Shown in pieces: positions 7,123 to 14,209 of a stretch of 47,884 nt of DNA; position 1 is the first letter of the stretch, and every line of letters begins with the position of its first letter. Where the stretch lies: the NCBI GenBank assembly GCA_004563715.1, contig SIRX01000191.1, positions 1-47,884 of the forward strand, read 5' to 3'. The translations under genes and the position numbers were made by a program. The notes below the pieces were generated by a model, which did no database searches, was not told the DNA's origin, and saw nothing but the letters and a program-made list of their open reading frames with translations. This stretch comes from Actinomycetota bacterium. Its GTDB lineage: Bacteria; Actinomycetota; Rubrobacteria; Rubrobacterales; Rubrobacteraceae.

Positions 7123-8142
7123 CTAGCTCTCCCCTTTCTTGCGAACGTCGCCGATCGTGATCAGGCCGTCCGACCCGGTGCCTTCGACTTCGGCGAGGTC
7201 CACCCCGAGCTCCTGCGCCTTGCGTCGGGCCGCGTCGGTGGCCCTCACCTCCCGCGCCGGCTCGCTCTGCTCAGCCGGAGCTTCGGCGCTCTCGGTGCTC
7301 CCGGCGCTGCCGTTGGCCGAGATACCTTCGACGGCGGTGAGCAACTGGTCCAGCTTGCACTCGACCCGGCTGATGCGCTCTTCCAAAGCCTCGATGCGGC
7401 TCGTGCTGGCTTCCATGCCTTGGTCCAGACGCTTTTCGAGGGCCCCGATGTCCTCCGTGGTTGCCGGCTCTTTGTAGCCGTACTCGAACTCCTCGAAGGT
7501 CTCCTCCAGACGGTCCACCTTGTCCTCCAGCGCGACGATGAGGCCCGCCACGCGGGTGATGTCCGAGCGGGCGGGCATCTGGAGGTTGTGCAGGTACTCC
7601 TCGGAGTTGCGGCCGAAGATCTTGTACAGGCTCGCGTAGTTGCGCATGAAGCGGCTAGAGACGTCCAGGAACTCTTCCCGCTCGATAACGTCCTGGACGA
7701 ACTCGGAGACCGGGCCGCTGGTGGCGTTGTACCACTGCACCGCGAGCTCCAGCGGGTCCTTGGGGAAGGTCCGCTGGCTCAGGAGGTTCTGCCGCGCCTC
7801 GTCCATCATCTGCATCCAGCGCGGGGTCATGCTGAGCATCTCGGTGCCGATCCCGGCGGCCTTCTGCCAGCCTTCCAGGGTGGCGTCCACCCACTTGCTC
7901 CAGGCCTCCTGCGGGTCCATGCCGCCCGGCACCGCCGCGGTCCCGGCCTCGGAGGCGCCCGCCAACTGGCTCCGCATCTGCTCGGCGCTCTCGAACCACT
8001 GGCGGTAGAGCCCGTGAGGGTCCACGTAGCTCTCCTGGGTCCCGCGCATGACCTCCGACCACATCTTGGAGCCCGTCTCGTACCACTGGGTCCAGAGCTC
8101 GGTCGGGTCTACTCCCGCGCCTATCCTGCTCTCTTCCGTCAC
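7123..8142 (-). CDS. phaE: PHA synthase subunit PhaE with a C-terminal E3-binding-like domain
   Basis: This 339-residue partner subunit is required for class III PhaC activity. Residues 1-220 are PhaE-like: Trp-rich helices (ELWTQWYETGSKMW, EAWSKWVDATLEGW), then the diagnostic LQMPARSDITRVAG and a coiled coil. A second coiled coil follows at 230-272 and an Ala/Ser/Glu/Pro linker at 273-296. Residues 297-336 (VRATDAARRKAQELGVD, VEGTGSDGLITIGDV) match the peripheral subunit-binding (E3-binding) domain of 2-oxoacid dehydrogenase E2 chains, an unexpected addition. GTG at 8142 has the strong RBS GAGAAGGAGG. The domain may tether another protein to the synthase or granule; its partner is unknown. 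Confidence 0.92.
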   Translation of the reverse strand: MTEESRIGAGVDPTELWTQWYETGSKMWSEVMRGTQESYVDPHGLYRQWFESAEQMRSQLAGASEAGTAAVPGGMDPQEAWSKWVDATLEGWQKAAGIGTEMLSMTPRWMQMMDEARQNLLSQRTFPKDPLELAVQWYNATSGPVSEFVQDVIEREEFLDVSSRFMRNYASLYKIFGRNSEEYLHNLQMPARSDITRVAGLIVALEDKVDRLEETFEEFEYGYKEPATTEDIGALEKRLDQGMEASTSRIEALEERISRVECKLDQLLTAVEGISANGSAGSTESAEAPAEQSEPAREVRATDAARRKAQELGVDLAEVEGTGSDGLITIGDVRKKGES

Positions 8143-8223
8143 CCGGAAAACCTCCTTCTCAAACGTTCAAACATAACTCTCGTTTACGACCCAAAGAAGA
8201 TCATACGACCTTTCTCCAATGAC

Positions 8224-8263
8224 ATTATACTAGCAAAAAGGACTTATGTGTGATTGACACATA
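8224..8263 (-). promoter_or_regulatory. phaEC promoter -10 and overlapping operator palindrome
   Basis: On the minus strand a perfect -10 TATAAT occupies 8229-8224, about 80 nt before the phaE GTG. Instead of a -35 hexamer, the upstream position holds a 19-bp palindrome, TATGTGT-GATTG-ACACATA (8245-8263). The ATGT...ACAT half-sites resemble PadR operators, and the heptamer recurs at 4-10 near phaQ. The palindrome also faces the divergent transhydrogenase gene and could control both. Sequence is certain; the regulator's identity is inferred. Confidence 0.6.
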
Positions 8264-8358
8264 CTGTGGGGATGTTGGGGATGTTCGAGGTTGCCGCTGT
8301 GCGGCGGCCGGTATACATTGTCTGCGGGGGCAGAGGCTTGAGCGTGAGAGGGGCTGGC

Positions 8359-9642
8359 ATGCAGGGGAACGGTTCGGACCGCGAGACAGTCTTCACGATG
8401 GAGGCGACGCCCATAAAGTACGGGCCGGGCGCGGCCGAGGAGGTCGGCTGGGAATTAAAGCGGCTGCGGGTGGGCCGGGTGATGCTCGTCACCGACCCGG
8501 GGGTCGTGAGGGCGGGGATCGCGGGTCGCGTGCGGGAGTTGATCGAGGCCGAGGGCGTAGAGGTCGAGGTGTGGGATAAGGCCCGGGTGGAACCCACGGC
8601 GGACTCCTTCCAGGAGGCGGCGGACTTCGCCGTGGAGGGAGACTTCGACGGCTTCGTTGCGGTCGGAGGCGGGTCGAGCATAGACACCACGAAGGTCTGC
8701 GACCTCATCGCCACGCACGGCGGCGAGATCCTGGACTACGTCAACTCGCCGATCGGCGGCGGCAAGAAGCCGCCCGGCCCCTTGAAGCCGCTGCTCGCCG
8801 TGCCGACCACGGCGGGCACGGGGGCCGAGGCGACGACCGTGGCGATCCTGGACATCCCGGAGCAAAGGGTGAAGACCGGCATCTCGCACCAGTACCTCCG
8901 GCCGAACCGGGGCGTGGTGGACCCGCTCTTGACGATGAGCCTGCCCTCGGAGGTCACCTCCTCCTGCGGCCTGGACGTGGTCTGCCACGCGGCCGAGTCC
9001 TACCTCTCCAAACCCTACGACACCCGCCAGAAGCCCGGGAGCCCGGACGACCGGCCGCCCTACCAGGGGGCCAACCCGATAGCGGACATGTGGAGCGCCA
9101 AGGCGCTGGAGTACGGCGGGAAGTACCTGCGGCGCGCCGTGGAGAACGGCGAGGACGTGGAGGCGCGGGGCGCGATGATGCTCGGCGCCTCGCTCGCCGG
9201 GGTGGGCTTCGGGTCGGCGGGCGTCCACATACCGCACGCCTGCGCCTACCCGATAGCCGGCCTCAAGCACGAGTACGAGCCGCCGGGCTACCCGCAGGAC
9301 CACCCCTTCGTGCCGCACGGCTGGTCGGTCATCGTCACGGCCCCGGCGGCGTTCCGCTTCACCTACGAGTCGCAGCCCGAACGCCACCGCTACGTGGCCG
9401 AGCTGCTCGCGGGCGAGAAGATAGAGCAGGCCGACGAGAACACGCTGCCGGAGATACTGATACAGCTAATGAAGGACGCCGGCGCCCCGAGCGGCGTGCG
9501 GGAGCTGGGCTACGGCGAGGACGACATAGACGACCTGGTGGACGGTGCGATGAAGCAGCAGCGGCTCCTGGTGCTCGCACCCCGGGAGGTCACGGAGGAC
9601 GACCTGGCGGACATCCTGCGCGAGTCCATGGAGAACTGGTAG
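8359..9642 (+). CDS. Hydroxyacid-oxoacid transhydrogenase (iron-containing alcohol dehydrogenase family)
   Basis: About 427 residues of the iron-dependent group III alcohol dehydrogenases, closest in pattern to mammalian ADHFE1/HOT: KARVEPTADSFQEAADFAV, DRPPYQGANPIADMWSAKAL and GFGSAGVHIPHACAYPI all align. HOT oxidises 4-hydroxybutyrate to succinic semialdehyde while reducing 2-oxoglutarate to D-2-hydroxyglutarate. Nucleotide loop VGGGSSIDTTK and metal ligands Asp and His (LDVVCHAAES), His (VHIPHA) and His (FVPHGWS) are present. Start ATG 8359 follows GAGAGGGG; an in-frame TTG at 8254 lies inside the palindrome and is unlikely. It is probably co-transcribed with the lactonase 62 nt downstream. 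A plain 4-hydroxybutyrate dehydrogenase is the main alternative. Confidence 0.85.
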   Translation: MQGNGSDRETVFTMEATPIKYGPGAAEEVGWELKRLRVGRVMLVTDPGVVRAGIAGRVRELIEAEGVEVEVWDKARVEPTADSFQEAADFAVEGDFDGFVAVGGGSSIDTTKVCDLIATHGGEILDYVNSPIGGGKKPPGPLKPLLAVPTTAGTGAEATTVAILDIPEQRVKTGISHQYLRPNRGVVDPLLTMSLPSEVTSSCGLDVVCHAAESYLSKPYDTRQKPGSPDDRPPYQGANPIADMWSAKALEYGGKYLRRAVENGEDVEARGAMMLGASLAGVGFGSAGVHIPHACAYPIAGLKHEYEPPGYPQDHPFVPHGWSVIVTAPAAFRFTYESQPERHRYVAELLAGEKIEQADENTLPEILIQLMKDAGAPSGVRELGYGEDDIDDLVDGAMKQQRLLVLAPREVTEDDLADILRESMENW

Positions 9643-9703
9643 GAGAGCCAGGCTTTCAGCTTTTTTCCGACCGATTGATCGACATCGACCGAAGGGAGAC
9701 AAA

Positions 9704-10495
9704 GTGGCGGACGACCTGCGGCTGTACTTTCTGGAGTGCGGCAGCCTCAAGACTCAGGTTCAGTACATCAAGATGAACCAGGGGCTCGGGGACCCGTACG
9801 AGATCCCGGTTCCCTTCTTCCTGATCTCGCACCCCAGGGGCAACGTCCTCTACGACGGCGGCAACGCCCTGGAGGTCGCCCGGGACGCCCGCGGCCACTG
9901 GGACGCCGTCGTGGACGCCTACGAGCCGGTGATGGACGAGGAAGACTTCGTCGTAAACCAGTTGGAGAGGATGGACGTGGACCCGGCCTCGGTGCGCTAC
10001 GTGATCCAGTCACACCTGCACCTCGACCACTCCGGGGCCATCGGCCACTTCTCGAACGCCGAGTACGTCGTCCAGCGCCGGGAGCTGCAGTACGCCTATA
10101 CCCCGGACTGGTTCCAGAAGCCGGCCTACATCCGGCCGGACTTCGACCGGGACGTGCGCTGGCTCTTTCTCGACGGCGAGCATGACGACGGTTACGACCT
10201 CTTCGGCGACGGAGCCATAAAGACGCTCTTCACCCCGGGCCACGCGCCGGGCCACACCTCCGTCGTCGTGGACCTGCCCGGAGAAGGGCCGATGGTGCTC
10301 ACCGCCGACGCGTGTTACACGATGGACCACTACAATGAGACAGCACTACCCGGCCTCATACACTCCGCCGCCGACGTGGCCGCCTCGACGCGCAAGGTCC
10401 GCCGGACGGTGGAGTCCCTGGACGCCACCCTTGTCACCGGCCACGACCCCGAGGAGTGGCCGAAGTTCAAGAAAGCGCCGGAGTACTACAGCTAG
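9704..10495 (+). CDS. BlcC/AttM-type lactonase (metallo-beta-lactamase fold)
   Basis: This 263-residue di-metal hydrolase has the HLHLDH motif (residues 104-109), the downstream GHAPGH and Asp in LTADACYTMDH, and the terminal GHDPEEW. Several stretches match Agrobacterium BlcC/AttM closely (IKMNQGLGDPYEIPVPFFLI and FKKAPEYYS at the C-terminus). BlcC opens gamma-butyrolactone to 4-hydroxybutyrate and also hydrolyses N-acyl homoserine lactones. GTG at 9704 has GAAGGGAG upstream. Because the gene follows a 4-hydroxybutyrate-oxidising enzyme, catabolism of gamma-butyrolactone is more likely than quorum quenching. Cytoplasmic; no signal peptide. Confidence 0.9.
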   Translation: MADDLRLYFLECGSLKTQVQYIKMNQGLGDPYEIPVPFFLISHPRGNVLYDGGNALEVARDARGHWDAVVDAYEPVMDEEDFVVNQLERMDVDPASVRYVIQSHLHLDHSGAIGHFSNAEYVVQRRELQYAYTPDWFQKPAYIRPDFDRDVRWLFLDGEHDDGYDLFGDGAIKTLFTPGHAPGHTSVVVDLPGEGPMVLTADACYTMDHYNETALPGLIHSAADVAASTRKVRRTVESLDATLVTGHDPEEWPKFKKAPEYYS

Positions 10496-10516
10496 GCGGA
10501 GTTCGGCGGCTCTTGG

Positions 10517-12058
10517 TTACGCGGTGGCGAAGCGGCCGACGTTCTTTTTCGGCCGCACGTCGCCCAGGTGCTCGGCGAAGATGCGATAGTAGGCTAGCTC
10601 CTCGCGGGTTCGCAGCGGCGGGTCAACCGCATGGCGCTCGCGCTCGAACTCCTCCTCGGTGACGCTGTTCTCCATGCGCTCCTTCAGGACGGAGGCGGCG
10701 CCGGAGCCGTCGCCGAACTGGGCCTTCTTGCGCCAGAGGAAGTCGTCCGGGAGCCAGCCGTCGAACGCCTGGCGGAGCAAGCGTTTCTCGGGCTGGTCCT
10801 TTCCGGCCAGCTTCCAGCCGGCGGGGAGGGCGAGGCCCAGCCGGATCATGCCCAGCTCCAGGAACGGGACCCGGGCTTCGAGGCCGTGGGCCATCGTGAC
10901 CCGGTCGCCCCGCTGGAGGTTCAGGTTGTGGAGCCCCTCGATGCCCCGGATCAGCTCCTCGTGCAGATCCTCTTCGGTCTTGAAGTCCTCGTAGTACTCG
11001 TAGCCGGCGAAGATCTCATCCGCCCCCTCGCCGGTGAGCACCACCTTGACGTGCTTGGCGGCGAACTCCGCGAGGATGTAGTTGGGCACCGCGCTCCGCA
11101 CGAGCGAGGGGTCGAAGTTCTCGATGCTCCGCACCACCTCGGGCAGCACCCGCACGGCGTCTTCCTGGGTGTAGACGGTCTCGTAGTGCTCGGTATCCAG
11201 GTGCTCGGCCACGGCGCGGGCGGCCAGCAGGTCCGGGGAGTCCTCCAGGCCGACAGCGAAGGTCTTCAGGCGGGTGCCGTTACGCCGCGCCCAGCGGGCG
11301 GCGATGGCGGCGATGAGGCTGGAGTCCAGGCCGCCGGAGAGAAAGACGCCCACGGGCACGTCGCCCATCATCTGGCCCTCGACGGTCCGGATCAACTCCT
11401 CGCGCACCTTCGTCAGGATCTCGTCGGGGATTGGGGCACCGGGTTCTGAGGGGCCGTCGAAGAGGTCCAGGCTCTCCGGGTCTCGCGGCACGGCGTGGGC
11501 GAAGCGCACCAGCCCGTCCTCGGGGGTCCAGTAGTGTCCCGGTGGGAAGGCCTCGGCCGCGGCCTGCCAGTCGCCCTCGTAGGCCCGCAGCTCCGAAGCG
11601 AAGAGGATCTGGCCGTCCCGGCGGGACCAGTAGAGCGGCTTGATGCCCACGGGGTCGCGGGCGGCCACAAAGCGGCCGTCCTCGCCGGCGATGATGAACG
11701 CGAACATCCCGTGCAGCTCGGAGATCCTTTCCGGCCCCCACTGGTCCACCACGTGCAGCGCGACCTCGTTGTCCGATTTGGTCCGGTATTCGACCCGGGG
11801 CAGCCTCTCGCGCAGCTCCTGGTGGTTGTAGATCTCGCCGTTTCCGACCAGGAAGAGCTTGCCGCCTGACGTGGACTCGGTCACCAGCGGCTGCTTGCCG
11901 CCGCTGACGTCCACGATGGAGAGCCGCCGGTGGCCGAGCCAATTGCCGGCGACCACGACGCTTCCCTCGTCGTCGGGGCCGCGGTGGGCGACCCGGTCCA
12001 GCATCCGTTCGGCTAAACCGCGTTCGGGGCTTCCGTAACCGCCGACTATTCCGCACAT
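10517..12058 (-). CDS. asnB: Asparagine synthase (glutamine-hydrolysing)
   Basis: This 513-residue enzyme makes asparagine from aspartate, glutamine and ATP. Cys2 of MCGIVGGYG is the glutaminase nucleophile. HRGPDDEG and GNGEIYNH complete the class II amidotransferase domain (1-200). The synthetase domain has the PP-loop FLSGGLDSS (about 239-247) and LTGEGADEIFAGYEYY. RBS GAGAGGAGCG precedes the ATG. It ends 22 nt from the convergent lactonase gene with no obvious terminator between them. Length is slightly short for AsnB (E. coli 554 residues), with truncation only at the C-terminus. Asparagine synthesis is most likely, though AsnB-like amidation of another substrate is possible. Confidence 0.93.
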   Translation of the reverse strand: MCGIVGGYGSPERGLAERMLDRVAHRGPDDEGSVVVAGNWLGHRRLSIVDVSGGKQPLVTESTSGGKLFLVGNGEIYNHQELRERLPRVEYRTKSDNEVALHVVDQWGPERISELHGMFAFIIAGEDGRFVAARDPVGIKPLYWSRRDGQILFASELRAYEGDWQAAAEAFPPGHYWTPEDGLVRFAHAVPRDPESLDLFDGPSEPGAPIPDEILTKVREELIRTVEGQMMGDVPVGVFLSGGLDSSLIAAIAARWARRNGTRLKTFAVGLEDSPDLLAARAVAEHLDTEHYETVYTQEDAVRVLPEVVRSIENFDPSLVRSAVPNYILAEFAAKHVKVVLTGEGADEIFAGYEYYEDFKTEEDLHEELIRGIEGLHNLNLQRGDRVTMAHGLEARVPFLELGMIRLGLALPAGWKLAGKDQPEKRLLRQAFDGWLPDDFLWRKKAQFGDGSGAASVLKERMENSVTEEEFERERHAVDPPLRTREELAYYRIFAEHLGDVRPKKNVGRFATA

Positions 12059-12382
12059 GGGATTATCTCGCTCCTCTCAAGCGTACTCCGGACCGGAGAA
12101 CCCGGACCGGCGGGCCACACGCTGCCCGTTTCTGGCTTCTGTTGTTCATACCCGTTGATAGAAATAATATCCTCTCGGCTGGAAACAGGTTTGTCAATCC
12201 TACGCCGGGACAACTGAGGTGCCATAAAGGGCGGAAAATATTCTCCCGGGGGCCGAGGCCGGGAGAACCGTCACGAGCCTAGACTTAACCACAGCTTCTT
12301 CGACCTCTGGTCTCTACCGCGTCGCGATCGCCAGGCCCGGAGTGGAAGGGCTGGCAGCGAACCCGGAAAGGAGGCGAGCAGC
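12059..12382. other. Divergent intergenic region between asnB and the nitrilase-family gene
   Basis: These 324 nt hold no convincing gene. Toward asnB (minus strand) there is TTGACA at 12196-12191 and TATTAT further downstream, but the spacing (about 22 nt) is too long for a standard promoter. A hairpin TTCTCCCGG (12241-12249) / CCGGGAGAA (12259-12267) is followed on the minus strand by TATTTTC, so it would act as a terminator or attenuator in a long asnB leader. On the plus side GGAAAGGAGG is the RBS of the next gene. No riboswitch is recognised. Confidence 0.4.
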
Positions 12383-13366
12383 ATGAAGGTAATCCGCACC
12401 GATGTGACGCCTGGTAGCGCCGATTTTTCTAAGCCGGATGCAGGCCCCGGGCGTACGGGCGAGAGCGGCGAGGTTTTTCTCCACCTCGCCCGCCGGACCG
12501 CGGGCGTGGCCTCCCTCAACCTGAGCCCCCGGCCCGGTGACGTCGAGGGGAACCTGGAACAGGCGGAAGAAGCCCTGACCCGCCTCCGAGGCGAGCACCC
12601 TTCCCTCCGCTGGGTGGTGTTGCCGGAGCTCTTTACCTCCGGGTACACGGGCCTGACCTCGGTCCACCGGTACGCGGAAGACGCCGAAGAGGGGCCGGGC
12701 GCCCGGCGGTTCTGCGAGCTGGCCCGGCAACTCGACCTGTACATAGCCTACGGTTTCGCCGAGCGGCTCCCGGGGACCTCCGGTCCTTCCGGCGTCGCCG
12801 ACAGCGCCAACCTGGTTGGGCCGGAAGGGGTGATCCTGACCTACCGCAAGCACCATCTCGTGCGGGAAACGGGGGAGGACCGGGTCTTCGTTCCGGGGGT
12901 CGAGCTGCCTACCGTAGAAGCGGGCGGCGTCCGGGTCGCGCTGGCTATCTGCTGGGACTTGGGGTTCCCGGAGGTCGTGCGGGGCGCCGCGCTGGAGGGG
13001 GCCGAGCTCATCCTCGCGCCCGCCGGGTGGCGTGAGCCCTACGGTACCCAGTACGATCTGTCGTGCGCGGCCCGCGCCCTGGACAACGGCATCTTCCTCG
13101 CGAGCGCCAACCAGCTCGGTGACTATCCCGAAGCGCATTTCGGTACGCCGGGACACGTGTACGGCCCCAACGGCGACCGCATCTCGGAGCTTACGGGGCC
13201 TGCGGCCGTCGGGGAGTTGGACCTGGAGGTCATCGGCGAGTGGCGCAACTTCTACGGGAGTACGCTGTCCCAGGGTGAAGTCTCGGGCCTGGGTATGCAA
13301 GAAAGGCGTGCGCCGGGAGGCTCCCGGCTACAAGGCCCACCAGAATACATGAGCCTCGCGACCTGA
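12383..13366 (+). CDS. Carbon-nitrogen hydrolase (nitrilase superfamily)
   Basis: This 327-residue amidohydrolase has the full Glu-Lys-Cys triad: Glu82 (VVLPELFTSGY), Lys156 (TYRKHHL) and Cys190 (ALAICWDLGFPE). The alpha-beta-beta-alpha fold begins near residue 42 (VASLNLSPRPGDVEGNLEQA). The first 40 residues are an unrecognised, probably disordered extension, but the start at 12383 is supported by GGAAAGGAGG. The closest groups are aliphatic amidases, omega-amidase/NIT and N-carbamoyl hydrolases; the exact substrate cannot be read. It is divergent from asnB, so an amide-nitrogen role is plausible. Confidence 0.9.
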   Translation: MKVIRTDVTPGSADFSKPDAGPGRTGESGEVFLHLARRTAGVASLNLSPRPGDVEGNLEQAEEALTRLRGEHPSLRWVVLPELFTSGYTGLTSVHRYAEDAEEGPGARRFCELARQLDLYIAYGFAERLPGTSGPSGVADSANLVGPEGVILTYRKHHLVRETGEDRVFVPGVELPTVEAGGVRVALAICWDLGFPEVVRGAALEGAELILAPAGWREPYGTQYDLSCAARALDNGIFLASANQLGDYPEAHFGTPGHVYGPNGDRISELTGPAAVGELDLEVIGEWRNFYGSTLSQGEVSGLGMQERRAPGGSRLQGPPEYMSLAT

Positions 13367-13558
13367 TTAGACTACAATTGCAACGAGCGGCTCGCGGGCC
13401 GCGGCTGAAAGGTCGTCGGGGGCACGAAACAAGCCGATAGCGTCGGCGGCCGGTTTTCTGCTATAGTTCCCGCTTGTGTGGTAAGGCTAAGCTACGTTGA
13501 ATTTCAGCCTGGTGGGCATGTCTACGCAAGGGCACGATCGTAGAGGACTAGGAGCGGT

Positions 13559-14209
13559 GTGGGCTTCGTCGAATATCTGATACAGCGTTGGGACCATCTT
13601 CTGGAGCTAACCATCGAGCACGCGCAGGTGGTTCTGATCTCCCTGCTCATCGCCACCGCCATCGGCATGACCCTCGGCGTGCTCGTCTACCGCAACGAGC
13701 TCGTCATGGGCGTTGTGCTCAACGTAACGAGCGTCTTTATTACCATCCCTTCTTTCGCCCTCTTCGGGCTTCTGGTGCCGATTCTGGGAATCGGCACCCC
13801 GCCGACGATCTTCGCGCTCACGATGTACGCGCTGTTGCCGATCGTGCGCAACACGACCACCGGGCTTCGGGGCGTGGATCCCGCCGTCGTCGAGTCCGCC
13901 CAGGGGATGGGGATGGGAAGGTGGCAGCGTCTGGTGCGGGTAGAGCTTCCGCTCGCCTGGCCGGTAATCCTGGCCGGAATCCGAATCTCCACGTTGCTCA
14001 TCATCGGGATAGCGGCGATAGCGGCGATAGTCAACGGCCCCGGTCTGGGAGGAGACATCTTCTCGGGCCTCGCCCGCATCGGCACCGATCAGGCCCTCTA
14101 CCTAGTACTCAGCGCCACCCTGGGCATCATCGTGCTGGCCGTGATCTTCGACCTGCTCATAACGCTGGTCGGAAAGCTAACGACCTCGGGAGGTCTCAAG
14201 AGTGAGTGA
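13559..14209 (+). CDS. Osmoprotectant ABC transporter permease (OpuCB/OpuCD type)
   Basis: This 216-residue inner-membrane protein has about five or six hydrophobic helices and the BPD_transp_1 coupling loop (VDPAVVESAQGMGMGRWQRL...ELPLAWPVILAGIRIS), typical of glycine betaine/carnitine/choline permeases. The GTG start has AGGAG five bases upstream. It is the first gene of a four-gene operon and overlaps the ATPase gene by 8 nt. The upstream 190 nt contain TATAGT at 13462 as a possible -10 without a good -35. It pairs with the second permease at 15441 to form the channel. Confidence 0.93.
   Translation: MGFVEYLIQRWDHLLELTIEHAQVVLISLLIATAIGMTLGVLVYRNELVMGVVLNVTSVFITIPSFALFGLLVPILGIGTPPTIFALTMYALLPIVRNTTTGLRGVDPAVVESAQGMGMGRWQRLVRVELPLAWPVILAGIRISTLLIIGIAAIAAIVNGPGLGGDIFSGLARIGTDQALYLVLSATLGIIVLAVIFDLLITLVGKLTTSGGLKSE

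Noticed and set aside
6643-8253. 536-codon plus-strand open frame
   Set aside because: Antisense shadow of phaC and phaE, which have full catalytic and subunit motifs.
8254-8358. TTG start for the transhydrogenase at 8254
   Set aside because: It would put the first codons inside the operator palindrome, adds residues not found in homologues, and lacks an RBS; ATG 8359 has one.
9643-9703. Possible terminator between transhydrogenase and lactonase (T-run at 9660)
   Set aside because: The only stem before the T-run is about 5 bp with a G-U pair, too weak; the genes more likely share a transcript.
9704-10495. Quorum-quenching AHL lactonase as primary role
   Set aside because: The fold can hydrolyse acyl homoserine lactones, but BlcC-specific stretches and the adjacent 4-hydroxybutyrate-oxidising gene favour gamma-butyrolactone.
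13367-13558. Riboswitch or structured leader before the osmoprotectant operon
   Set aside because: No conserved riboswitch core is recognised; only a possible -10 and the RBS are visible.
14005-14032. Short tandem repeat GCGATAGCG
   Set aside because: Encodes a hydrophobic Ile-Ala-Ala repeat in a permease helix; explained by codon repetition.
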